Program-made: the position numbers and the translations under genes
DNA from: Bacterioplanes sp.
GTDB taxonomy: Bacteria > Pseudomonadota > Gammaproteobacteria > Pseudomonadales > Oceanobacteraceae
NCBI GenBank assembly: GCA_014859445.1
Contig: JACUUC010000005.1
Coordinates: 1-64,000 of the forward strand
Length of the DNA: 64,000 bases
Reading direction: 5' to 3'
The notes under the pieces: generated by a model
What the model was told of the DNA's origin: nothing
The model's input: the letters and a program-made list of their open reading frames with translations, nothing else
Databases searched by the model: none
Shown here: in pieces, positions 9,146 to 16,316 of the stretch
Layout of the letters: every line of letters begins with the position of its first letter
Numbering within the stretch: the stretch's first letter is position 1

Positions 9146-9396
9146 TCGTCAGGTATCCATTTTATTGTTATTAACTTCCCGAGAGCTGGGCGAACCTGTT
9201 GTTGTGAATAAACAATCTGGCCCGATATTATTTTTATTGTGGGCGGTTGTTGCGTACTCATAACAGCGTGTTCATTTCTCAGGTCTCTTGTTGTTTTTGT
9301 AGGAGGAGACCTTTGCAACCTCATAGTTATTGTTATTGTGAGGTTGTTACTTGAAGCTGAGTCGTTGTTATTTTTATCGGTGATTCGTGCTTCGTA
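9122..9396 (-). ncRNA. CrcZ-like sRNA B (pcnB-proximal)
   Basis: Predicted RNA of about 275 nt, from 12 bases after the sigma-54 -12 element to the terminator next to pcnB. It sits between cbrB and pcnB, the location of crcZ in Pseudomonas. It has at least five CA motifs (AAYAAYAA; on the plus strand TTRTTRTT) at 9162-9172, 9228-9235 (one degenerate position), 9288-9295, 9327-9338 and 9365-9372. Two are presented in hairpin loops: stem 9281-9287/9306-9312, and an 8-bp stem 9316-9323/9339-9346. CrcZ of Pseudomonas binds Hfq (with Crc) through such motifs and relieves catabolite repression; this role here is inferred. Confidence 0.82.
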
Positions 9397-9406
9397 TTAG
9401 TTATAA

Positions 9407-9423
9407 AGCATTAGCCGTGCCAG
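9407..9423 (-). promoter_or_regulatory. Sigma-54 promoter of sRNA B
   Basis: Minus-strand CTGGCACGGCTAATGCT has GG and GC separated by 10 bases and differs from the RpoN consensus YTGGCACGRNNNTTGCW at one position. Expected +1 near 9396. Confidence 0.88.
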
Positions 9424-9495
9424 CTTTTAAATACCTATTAAAATCAATGGGTTAAGATTATTTCGGAATGGTGGTAGCTGATATCTAGACGAAAG

Positions 9496-9585
9496 TGTTA
9501 CCACAATCGCGCCAAACGGTAACAGTTTTGTAACAGTGTGCGTATTGCGGTAACAGTTCCATCGGCGGTTACGTGGAGCGGTTAC
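9496..9585. promoter_or_regulatory. CbrB-type activator sites upstream of sRNA B
   Basis: TGTTAC at 9496-9501, GTAACA at 9519-9524, 9530-9535 and 9550-9555, and GTTAC at 9568-9572 and 9581-9585 lie 75-165 bases upstream of the sigma-54 promoter. Pseudomonas CbrB is reported to bind TGTTAC/GTAACA half sites. The same words recur upstream of sRNA A. Confidence 0.65.
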
Positions 9586-9599
9586 ATAGGCTGCCGTCA

Positions 9600-9749
9600 A
9601 TGAAACAAGACATGATGTTCAGGTTGTGGTTGATGGCTATTGCGTTGCGAATGCCGGTACTGGCGGCGGATGTGGCCTGCGAAATGCGGAAACATTGCGA
9701 TGGTGTGCGAAATGTGAACGTCCAAAAAGAAGAAAACCGATTGGTTTAG
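9600..9749 (+). CDS. Possible 49-residue secreted peptide (doubtful)
   Basis: A short plus-strand frame between the two small RNA units. It encodes MKQDMMFRLWLMAIALRM and then PVLAADVACEM, which looks like a short signal peptide with an Ala-rich cleavage site, and leaves a charged peptide with two Cys. The Shine-Dalgarno is weak (AGG about 10 bases upstream), the hydrophobic core is broken by Arg17, and the stop lies inside the sRNA A terminator stem. It may be chance. No family is recognised. Confidence 0.2.
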   Translation: MKQDMMFRLWLMAIALRMPVLAADVACEMRKHCDGVRNVNVQKEENRLV

Positions 9750-9908
9750 GAGCACTTGTTGCGCTTAAACCAATCGGCTGTCAGTGAGCATTGTTATTGT
9801 TATTTGCTACTCTAAGGCCATTTATTATTTTTGCAGTTGGCCGAGATCACATTCACCGCATTTTTTATTGTTATTGAGTGCCGTCATGTGATCGTTGTTA
9901 TTGCTATG
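9724..9908 (-). ncRNA. CrcZ-like sRNA A (cbrB-proximal)
   Basis: Predicted RNA of about 185 nt from its own sigma-54 promoter to its own terminator. CA motifs (plus-strand TTRTTRTT) occur at 9791-9802, around 9822-9829, at 9865-9876 and at 9894-9902. The 9865-9876 motif lies inside the loop of an 8-bp stem (9845-9852 with 9886-9893). It shares design but little linear sequence with sRNA B. Some Pseudomonas carry more than one RNA of this class (CrcY, CrcX), usually at separate loci; a tandem arrangement is unusual. Function (Hfq/Crc titration under CbrB control) is inferred. Confidence 0.78.
9725..9777 (-). terminator. Rho-independent terminator of CrcZ-like RNA A
   Basis: A perfect 12-bp stem (9737-9748 and 9766-9777) followed on the minus strand by TTTTCTTCTTTTT. 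It closes the cbrB-proximal RNA. Confidence 0.88.
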
Positions 9909-9918
9909 TTTTATATAA

Positions 9919-9935
9919 AGCGATTCTCGTGCCAA
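9919..9935 (-). promoter_or_regulatory. Sigma-54 promoter of sRNA A
   Basis: Minus-strand TTGGCACGAGAATCGCT keeps the GG-N10-GC spacing and differs from the RpoN consensus at one position in the -12 element. Expected +1 near 9908. Confidence 0.85.
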
Positions 9936-10093
9936 CTTTTTTATTTTGCCGGAATTTACCGGGCGGCTCTGATTTATCCTTATAAATCAATGGCTTAGAT
10001 ATATTTATTGTGCGCAGCGCGTTCTCTTCGGTGTATTTTGATAGCGATGCGGGCGCAGTTACGGGAACTTTTTTCAAGTGTGTGTGGTGTGCA

Positions 10094-10177
10094 GTAACAC
10101 TCTCGGTAACACTTTGGTCGTATGGGTGGTAACACATCACGGTAACACGTTGCCGTAACACCCGACGTGTGTGTTAC
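10094..10177. promoter_or_regulatory. CbrB-type activator sites upstream of sRNA A
   Basis: Five GTAACA words (10094-10099, 10106-10111, 10129-10134, 10142-10147, 10155-10160) and one TGTTAC (10172-10177) cluster 160-245 bases upstream of the sigma-54 promoter and end 13 bases before the cbrB stop codon. The spacing suits an enhancer for an NtrC-family activator. Confidence 0.68.
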
Positions 10178-10190
10178 GGCGATCAATTGG

Positions 10191-11594
10191 CTACTTGCTG
10201 CTCTTCTTGCGAGGAATACCAAGGCGTTGGCGTCGCTCCCATAAGCTTTTGCGAGAGATGCCCAGTTTTCGAGCTAAGTCGGTTTCGGTCATGTTGGCTT
10301 CGTTTTCAAGGACGAAGTGCACAAAATAGTCATCGAGCGACAAATCACCTTGTTCTGCTTGCGTGTCTGATGGCTGTTGCGCGGGATTGTGCAGCAGATT
10401 TTCTTGCAGTGTGGGGTTCACGTACCGATCCGCAGCGCTTTCGATACCGAGTAGGTCAGCGGTAATGGGTTGGCCTTCATCCACCAGAATGACGGCACGC
10501 TCGACCGCATTTTCCAGCTCTCGCACATTACCTGGCCAATGATAATCGAGTATGGCCTGCTGAGTTGCTTGACTAAATTGCAAGGCAGGCAAGTGCATTT
10601 TGTCGCAGTTGCGTTGCAGCATGAATTCGGCCAGTTCCAGCACGTCATGACCGCGTTCGCGCAGCGGTGGTAAGCGTAGCTCAACCACATTGAGGCGATA
10701 GTACAAATCTTCGCGAAATTCGCCACGACTGGCCAAGTCTTTCAGGTTGCGATGCGTTGCCGCAATGAGACGGACATTCACTTTGATGCTCTGTACCGAG
10801 CCGACTCGACGAATTTCGCCTTCTTGCAATACCCGCAATAAGCGTGCTTGCGCCTCTAATGGTAGTTCACCAATTTCGTCCAAAAATAATGTACCGCCGT
10901 CGGCAGCTTCAACCAAACCTTGACGAACGCTATTGGCTCCGGTGAACGCCCCCTTTTCGTGACCAAACAATTCTGATTCGATCAGTGTTTCTGGAATCGC
11001 GGCGCAGTTGACGGAAATAATTTGACCTTGTTTTCGATGACTTTGGTTGTGCAGCGCTTTGGCGACCAGCTCTTTACCTGTGCCGGACTCCCCCAGTATC
11101 AATACCGTGGCGTCGGTGGGAGCAACTTTGCTGATTTTTTTGAACAGCAGCAACATGGGTTCGCAACTGCCGATAATGCCACTGACGGGATAATCTTTGT
11201 GAACCGACTGTTGCAATGGCTCTGGATTATTCGGTTGCTGGGTGAGTGTGGCTTCGGTCAGGATACGCTCAACGGCCTGCAGCAATTCGTCATGATTGAA
11301 CGGTTTCGCAATGTAATCGACGGCACCCATTTTCATGGCATCCACCGCGGAGCGTAAACTGGCGTAGCTGGTCATGATCAGTACGGGGATTTGCGGCGCC
11401 AGTTCAATCAATTCGGTGCCGTGACCACCCGGCAAGCGTAAGTCGCTGATAATAAGATCAAACGATGCCAACGGTTGTTGTTTAGCGGCATCCAGTGAGT
11501 CGACATCCGTTACTTGATAATGATGGCGCTCAAGCAAACGGCGCAGCGTTTGACGAATGATCACTTCATCTTCAACAACGAGAATATGGCTCAT
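10191..11594 (-). CDS. cbrB: CbrB-type sigma-54 response regulator
   Basis: A 467-residue NtrC-family activator. The receiver domain (1-120) has Asp51 in LIISDLRLPGG and a Lys in IAKPF. The central AAA+ domain (about 140-375) shows Walker A GESGTGKE, the sigma-54 contact motif GAFTGA and Walker B GGTLFLDEIGE. A Fis-type helix-turn-helix closes the protein (DLARKLGISRKSLWERRQRL). It follows a CbrA-like kinase with an ATGA overlap, and downstream lie two sigma-54 promoters with repeated TGTTAC/GTAACA sites, as at the Pseudomonas crcZ locus. CbrB responds to carbon/nitrogen status there. Confidence 0.93.
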   Translation of the reverse strand: MSHILVVEDEVIIRQTLRRLLERHHYQVTDVDSLDAAKQQPLASFDLIISDLRLPGGHGTELIELAPQIPVLIMTSYASLRSAVDAMKMGAVDYIAKPFNHDELLQAVERILTEATLTQQPNNPEPLQQSVHKDYPVSGIIGSCEPMLLLFKKISKVAPTDATVLILGESGTGKELVAKALHNQSHRKQGQIISVNCAAIPETLIESELFGHEKGAFTGANSVRQGLVEAADGGTLFLDEIGELPLEAQARLLRVLQEGEIRRVGSVQSIKVNVRLIAATHRNLKDLASRGEFREDLYYRLNVVELRLPPLRERGHDVLELAEFMLQRNCDKMHLPALQFSQATQQAILDYHWPGNVRELENAVERAVILVDEGQPITADLLGIESAADRYVNPTLQENLLHNPAQQPSDTQAEQGDLSLDDYFVHFVLENEANMTETDLARKLGISRKSLWERRQRLGIPRKKSSK

Positions 11595-14524
11595 GCAGTG
11601 GGTTCCAATGGTTCGGGTGGATGAAATCGCGGTAAGCTGACTTTAACACAAGTGCCACGCCCTTCGCTGACCGGACTTTCAAAGGCTATGTGCCCATAGT
11701 GCTCTTCAACAATGCTGTATACCAACGCCAGGCCCAATCCAGTGCCCTGACCGACTTCTTTGGTGGTAAAGAATGGCTCGAACAAGCGATCAATGTGTTC
11801 GGCTGATATGCCGTGACCTTCATCGACAATGCGTAACGTCACTTGGTGTTCGTCGGCCTCGGTACTGGCCACAATGCATTGCCCCGGTTCACTGGCATCG
11901 CGGGCGTTACCCAGCAAGTTCACAAACACTTGTACCAGGCGCTGTGCATCACCTAATACCAACAGTTCGGGATTGCAATCATTGATGAAGCGAATGTCGT
12001 GGCTACGTTGACTCAGTTTGAGCAATTGCATGGCTTCATGAATGCAGTGGTGTAGGGTGACGATTTCATGTTCGGTGCTGTGATGGCCGGCGTGAGCAAA
12101 ATTCATTAGCGATTGCACGATGCGCGTTACCCGCTGCGTTTGCTGCTGTATCTGCTCGGCCATCTCGATCAATTCTGGATTATCGGTTTCGTAGCGGATT
12201 AATTGCGCAAGGCTATCGATGCCGGTAATGGGATTGCCAATTTCATGGGCGACGCCAGCGGCGAGTCGTCCGATGGAGGCCAGTCGTTCGCTGTGCATCA
12301 ATTCGTCTTCGAGCAATTGTGTATCGGTTTGATCTTCCATCAACACAACAATGCCGCCTGGTTGACCGCCACTGGCTTTGATCAGTGCTTTGTGCAAGCT
12401 ATACCAGCGCGGTCTCGCTTCAATATCAATGCGTTTTTTGTATTCATGGGTGCTTTGGCTATGCACAAATTCAAGTAATAGTGTATTCCAAGGGTTGGGT
12501 AATTTGGCTAAGTGAGAGCCAGTAATGTCATCGCTGTGAATGTGAGTCAGATCCGTCATGGCCTGATTCCAGAGCAAAATTTCCCCGTCATCGGCCAAGG
12601 AACACACGCCCATTGGCAAACGTTCAAGCGTTTGTCGATGGTAGCGACGGAGATTGTCCAATTCGCCAGCCAAGCCACTTAAGCGATCGTGAAATCCTTC
12701 TAGGCGTTGTTCAATTTGATAAATGTCTTCACTCAACTCGGCATTGTCTTGCAACGGCAAGGAGCGGCTGATGATATCGTGCGCCACGGTCGGTCCCATT
12801 AACCCCGACAAGTTGGCCTCTAGTCGAGCACGTAAGCGTCGCAAGGCATAGGGGCGGTCTTCATAAGAGGGCAGCTTAAGATCGGTCAGTGCTTGATACA
12901 CCTCGCGTTCGGCCACGTAACGGCCAAGGGGTTTGCTTAATGCGATGATGACGTCATTGGAGTTGGTTGCTTGCAGTGGCCGCCGTGACGGCCGTGACAT
13001 GGTATCAATGGAACAGGCATCGGCGGCGGCCACTTCGGAGGCTTTGCGGCGGGTTATTAGGCTAATGAATACGAAACAGGTGAAATTCGCCAAAAACGAC
13101 AACATCGCCGGTAAGTGCCAGTTGCTTTCATCCACCGCCGGTAACGGCAGTGGCCATTGCCAACCTAAGCTCAGTTGCGCAAATGGCAACAGTAAGCCGT
13201 AAAACCAAATGCCGATCCCGATCAGTAGGCCGACGGAGAAGCCTTTTCGGTTGGCTTTCGGCCAATAGAGGACACCGAGCACACCCGGTAAAAATTGTAA
13301 GGACGCGACAAAGGCGAGTAGCCCTAGTCGGTTCAGCTGTAAGTCGGCACCCACCCAAACATAGAACACGTAGGCCAGTAACAGAATGAGGGTAATCAAA
13401 CTGCGACGAACCCAGAGCAACCAGCGATAAAAGTCGTAACGTGGTGTGGGTTTGTAAATGGGCAATACAATGTGATTCAGTAACATAGCGGCCATGGCCA
13501 ATGTCATCACGATGATGATGCCTGAGGCGGCGGCCAAACCACCTAAAAAGGTCAAAATGACCAAGCTGGGTGAATTGAAATGAATGCCGATCCCTAATGC
13601 ATAGTACTCAGCCGGTGTGTCAACGGCTAAATAAATACCTGCCCAGAGAATGGGCGGCACCGCGATGGCCATCAGCAGTAGCAGTAATGGAAATCCCCAA
13701 CTGGCAGGGCCAATGGCTTGATGATTGATGTTTTCGGTAAAGGTCATGTGGAACATGTGTGGCATGACGATGGCGGCGGCAAAAAACACCAATAACAACG
13801 TACGCCAAGGTCCTTCTTGCAGCGTAATCTGGTGGTTTAGCAATTGCTCTTGATGGCTGCTCAGCCAGTGTTCGAGCCCGCCGATGGGTGCAAACACCCC
13901 CCACAATACGACGGCGGTTAACACCAGTAATGCCACCAACTTCAACAGCGTTTCAAAGGCCAGCGCCATGACCAGCCCTTCGTGCTTTTCTCGCGGCGAC
14001 ACATGGCGTGCCCCAAAAAGCACGGCAAACACAATCATGATGACACAGAAACCAAAAGCCAATTGTGTGGCTTGCCACTCACTGTTGAGCAGGTGCAAGG
14101 TTTCGGCAATCGCTCGCAATTGCAATGTCAGCATGGGGACCACCACCGCCAACATAAATAAGGTGACGAGAATGCCGGCTAAACGACTGCGATAGCGGAA
14201 GGCCAGTAAATCGGCTAAGGAACTGAGTTGGTAGATTCGAGTGATGTTCAGTAGTGGGCGCAGCAAAATCGGTGATAACACAAACGCCCCCGAAATGCCT
14301 AAATAGTAGGCAAGGAAGCCGTAACCATACTCGTTCGCCATACCGACCGAGCCATAAAACGCCCAAGCGCTGGCATACACACCCAGAGAAAAGACATACA
14401 CCAGTGGATGGCGAACCCAGCGCCGTGGCAGCCATTGTTGTTCAACCGCGTAAGCGACCAAAAACAAGCTGCCTAGGTAGGCGAGAATAATAAAACCGAG
14501 CTGGCCGAGACTAAAGCTCATCAT
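11591..14524 (-). CDS. cbrA: CbrA: SSS-transporter/histidine kinase fusion
   Basis: A 977-residue inner-membrane sensor. Residues 1 to about 510 form a sodium/solute symporter-like domain with about 13 membrane segments. A linker and a PAS-like region (about 620-720) follow, then the kinase: H-box AAGVAHEIGNPITGI with His760, N-box VNLLGNARDAS, and G-boxes VDEGHGIS and GQGTGLGLALV. Length is close to Pseudomonas CbrA. The start (ATGATG, 14524 or 14521) overlaps the small cbrX-like gene by 11-14 bases, and the stop overlaps cbrB, so all three genes are coupled. CbrA phosphorylates CbrB; histidine transport is reported for the Pseudomonas protein. Confidence 0.94.
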   Translation of the reverse strand: MMSFSLGQLGFIILAYLGSLFLVAYAVEQQWLPRRWVRHPLVYVFSLGVYASAWAFYGSVGMANEYGYGFLAYYLGISGAFVLSPILLRPLLNITRIYQLSSLADLLAFRYRSRLAGILVTLFMLAVVVPMLTLQLRAIAETLHLLNSEWQATQLAFGFCVIMIVFAVLFGARHVSPREKHEGLVMALAFETLLKLVALLVLTAVVLWGVFAPIGGLEHWLSSHQEQLLNHQITLQEGPWRTLLLVFFAAAIVMPHMFHMTFTENINHQAIGPASWGFPLLLLLMAIAVPPILWAGIYLAVDTPAEYYALGIGIHFNSPSLVILTFLGGLAAASGIIIVMTLAMAAMLLNHIVLPIYKPTPRYDFYRWLLWVRRSLITLILLLAYVFYVWVGADLQLNRLGLLAFVASLQFLPGVLGVLYWPKANRKGFSVGLLIGIGIWFYGLLLPFAQLSLGWQWPLPLPAVDESNWHLPAMLSFLANFTCFVFISLITRRKASEVAAADACSIDTMSRPSRRPLQATNSNDVIIALSKPLGRYVAEREVYQALTDLKLPSYEDRPYALRRLRARLEANLSGLMGPTVAHDIISRSLPLQDNAELSEDIYQIEQRLEGFHDRLSGLAGELDNLRRYHRQTLERLPMGVCSLADDGEILLWNQAMTDLTHIHSDDITGSHLAKLPNPWNTLLLEFVHSQSTHEYKKRIDIEARPRWYSLHKALIKASGGQPGGIVVLMEDQTDTQLLEDELMHSERLASIGRLAAGVAHEIGNPITGIDSLAQLIRYETDNPELIEMAEQIQQQTQRVTRIVQSLMNFAHAGHHSTEHEIVTLHHCIHEAMQLLKLSQRSHDIRFINDCNPELLVLGDAQRLVQVFVNLLGNARDASEPGQCIVASTEADEHQVTLRIVDEGHGISAEHIDRLFEPFFTTKEVGQGTGLGLALVYSIVEEHYGHIAFESPVSEGRGTCVKVSLPRFHPPEPLEPTA

Positions 14525-14687
14525 CGCCTCGTTTGTGGTTAAGCCAGATGTAAAAACCGATTAATAATAACCAGATCGCAAACGGTCGATACCAGACGCC
14601 CTGATCATCGAGCCACCAGTCCATCATCATGGGCGAAAACAAATAAAAACCCACCAGTAACAGTAGCCCAAGGCGATAATCGTACAT
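14511..14687 (-). CDS. cbrX: Small membrane protein upstream of cbrA (CbrX-like)
   Basis: A 58-residue protein with two hydrophobic segments (about 6-20 and 37-49), an acidic WWLDD turn and a charged C terminus HKRGDDEL. AGGA lies 5 bases before the ATG at 14687. Its stop is 11-14 bases inside cbrA, suggesting that cbrA translation is coupled to it. Pseudomonas has a small gene called cbrX in the same position; I assign it by position and appearance, not by a specific motif. The wider frame up to 14912 is not supported because it runs into gluQ. Confidence 0.7.
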   Translation of the reverse strand: MYDYRLGLLLLVGFYLFSPMMMDWWLDDQGVWYRPFAIWLLLIGFYIWLNHKRGDDEL

Positions 14688-14752
14688 GATCATCCTATTG
14701 CGTGCGTTGAATCGACCCGCAAGAGTAGCACAACCGCTTTTATTGGTAACCG

Positions 14753-15643
14753 CTAAAGCGGATTTTGGAAGTGCGGAGGTGCACTCAATTGCGTGCATTG
14801 TTGCAGGCGATGGATCTGCCAGTGCTCGATCGCCCACTGCAGTAGCAGGGCATTGCCACTGTTTTGCAAGTCGAGTGGGGGATCTTGTCGTAACCAATGC
14901 AATGCCTGCCACAGTGTTGCGCCGCTGTCATCGCTGGTTAACGGCTTAGCGAAATTCTGCTTGCTGAGTTTTTGGCCATTGGCTTCGGTGGCCACGGGAA
15001 TGTGCGCATAACGGGGCGTGGCATACCCTAGGCGGTATTGGAGCTGCTGCTGCCAGGGGGTTGAGTCAATGAGATCGATGCCGCGGACGACATCGGTAAC
15101 CCCACTCAATGCATCATCCACGACCACCGCTAGCTGGTATGACCAGTAGTGATCGCGGCGCCGAATCACGCAGTCGCCCAGCTGATCGGCCGCGTAGATC
15201 TGGCTTGGTTGTAATCGATCGTGACACGTCGTGATCTCGGTACTTGCTAGAAAACGCCAAGCAAAATCGGCGTGAGTGGGTGGCGAGCAACGTCCAAAAT
15301 GCTTTCCATGTTGTGACGACAACTGCTTACGCGTGCACTGACAAGGAAAGGCGCGATTCTGTGCAATGAGTTGTTCTAACGCCGCTTGGTAATGAGCATG
15401 TTGTTGGCTTTGATACACCACACGGCCATCCCAGTGCAGTTGATAGTCATCCAGAATGCGTAAAATAGCGTTAGCGGCCGTGGGATCTTCACGTGGAGGG
15501 TCGAGGTCTTCGATGCGGACGAGCCAAGTGCCTTGTTGTGATTTGGCATCAAGATAACTGGCGAGCGCAGCCAATAACGAACCAAAATGCAGAGGCCCCG
15601 TGGGTGATGGCGCAAAGCGACCAATGTAATTAGGGTTGCTCAT
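14753..15643 (-). CDS. gluQ: Glutamyl-Q tRNA(Asp) synthetase
   Basis: A 296-residue paralogue of the catalytic half of glutamyl-tRNA synthetase that attaches glutamate to queuosine in the anticodon of tRNA-Asp. RFAPSPTGPLHFGSLLAAL holds the HIGH equivalent and GQKLSKQN the KMSKS equivalent; there is no anticodon-binding domain, as expected. CQCTRKQL and a later Cys in GRCSPP are the zinc-site region. It follows dksA with a hairpin between them and has no evident Shine-Dalgarno. Confidence 0.94.
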   Translation of the reverse strand: MSNPNYIGRFAPSPTGPLHFGSLLAALASYLDAKSQQGTWLVRIEDLDPPREDPTAANAILRILDDYQLHWDGRVVYQSQQHAHYQAALEQLIAQNRAFPCQCTRKQLSSQHGKHFGRCSPPTHADFAWRFLASTEITTCHDRLQPSQIYAADQLGDCVIRRRDHYWSYQLAVVVDDALSGVTDVVRGIDLIDSTPWQQQLQYRLGYATPRYAHIPVATEANGQKLSKQNFAKPLTSDDSGATLWQALHWLRQDPPLDLQNSGNALLLQWAIEHWQIHRLQQCTQLSAPPHFQNPL

Positions 15644-15650
15644 AAGGAAT

Positions 15651-15673
15651 AAAGGCAGGGATCACCTGCCTTT
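15651..15673 (-). terminator. Hairpin terminator/attenuator between dksA and gluQ
   Basis: Perfect 9-bp stem (15651-15659 and 15665-15673) with a 5-base loop. The tail on the minus strand is short and mixed (TTTATTCCTT), so termination may be partial. A terminator at this place is known to reduce gluQ expression in Shigella. Confidence 0.7.
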
Positions 15674-15688
15674 ATGAAAGCGATGGGC

Positions 15689-16123
15689 TTATACGCCCAG
15701 TTGCTTTTCTTTGATTTCAGCCAGCGTTTTGCAATCAATACAAAGGTCGGCTGTTGGGCGCGCTTCGAGTCGACGTACACCGATTTCGATGCCACAGGCG
15801 ACGCAATAGCCATAATCACCCTTATCAATAATATCGAGGGTTTTCTCGATTTTCTTGATGAGTTTACGCTCGCGATCACGAGTGCGTAGCTCAAGATTGA
15901 ATTCTTCTTCTTGGCTGGCGCGATCGTTCGGATCGGCGTAGTTATTCAATTCGGTTTGCATATGCTCTTTGGTGCGATCGACTTCTTCCATCAATTCTTG
16001 CTTCCAATTACGCAAGATACTGGCGAAATGTTCGAGTTGAGCATCGCTCATGTACTCTTCATCAGCACCCATTTGATAAGGTGTGAAATCCGATAACGCA
16101 AATTCTTTCTTTTGCTGCGGCAT
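15689..16123 (-). CDS. dksA: RNA polymerase-binding factor DksA
   Basis: A 144-residue transcription factor that enters the secondary channel of RNA polymerase and works with ppGpp. The acidic coiled-coil tip is DPNDRASQEEE, the coiled coil continues through RDRERKLIKKIEKTL, and the zinc finger is YCVACG with LCIDC. It is upstream of gluQ, the usual proteobacterial order. The leader contains two inverted repeats. Confidence 0.97.
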   Translation of the reverse strand: MPQQKKEFALSDFTPYQMGADEEYMSDAQLEHFASILRNWKQELMEEVDRTKEHMQTELNNYADPNDRASQEEEFNLELRTRDRERKLIKKIEKTLDIIDKGDYGYCVACGIEIGVRRLEARPTADLCIDCKTLAEIKEKQLGV

Positions 16124-16146
16124 AGCTTGACTGCCTCACCTGGTAA

Positions 16147-16198
16147 ACCGGAACAGTCCGGTACGGGATCCATGCGCCTAAATTAAGGAGTGCTTAAT
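16147..16198. repeat. Two inverted repeats in the dksA leader region
   Basis: accgga/tccggt (16147-16152 and 16157-16162, 4-base loop) and attaag/cttaat (16182-16187 and 16193-16198, 5-base loop) lie upstream of dksA. Neither has a T tail. They may be regulator sites or leader hairpins; no specific regulator is recognised. Confidence 0.35.
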
Positions 16199-16277
16199 CA
16201 GGTGCGTTCCAAATGAATTAAGGCGGGCAAACTACCAGATATCTGCGGAACCGCCAACTATTTAATACGACTCAGGG

Positions 16278-16283
16278 TATAAT
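16278..16283 (+). promoter_or_regulatory. Perfect -10 box before the aminotransferase gene
   Basis: TATAAT at 16278-16283 with no good -35 at 17 bases (caacta). The likely start site is near 16290, 25-50 bases before the candidate start codons. Confidence 0.4.
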
Positions 16284-16316
16284 GCGCGACAAACTTCACC
16301 ACAAGTGCCCTATTCA

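Noticed and set aside
9100-9324. A 74-codon minus-strand frame in the cbrB-pcnB gap.
   Set aside because: It runs through CA motifs, two hairpins and the terminator of the predicted small RNA and has no recognisable protein features.
9904-10222. Two overlapping minus-strand frames (85 and 75 codons) upstream of small RNA A.
   Set aside because: They cover the sigma-54 promoter and the repeated activator sites; the repeats explain the sequence better than coding does.
14688-14912. Long N-terminal extension of the small cbrX-like frame.
   Set aside because: It would run through the gluQ 3' end; the short form has a proper Shine-Dalgarno and two clear hydrophobic segments.
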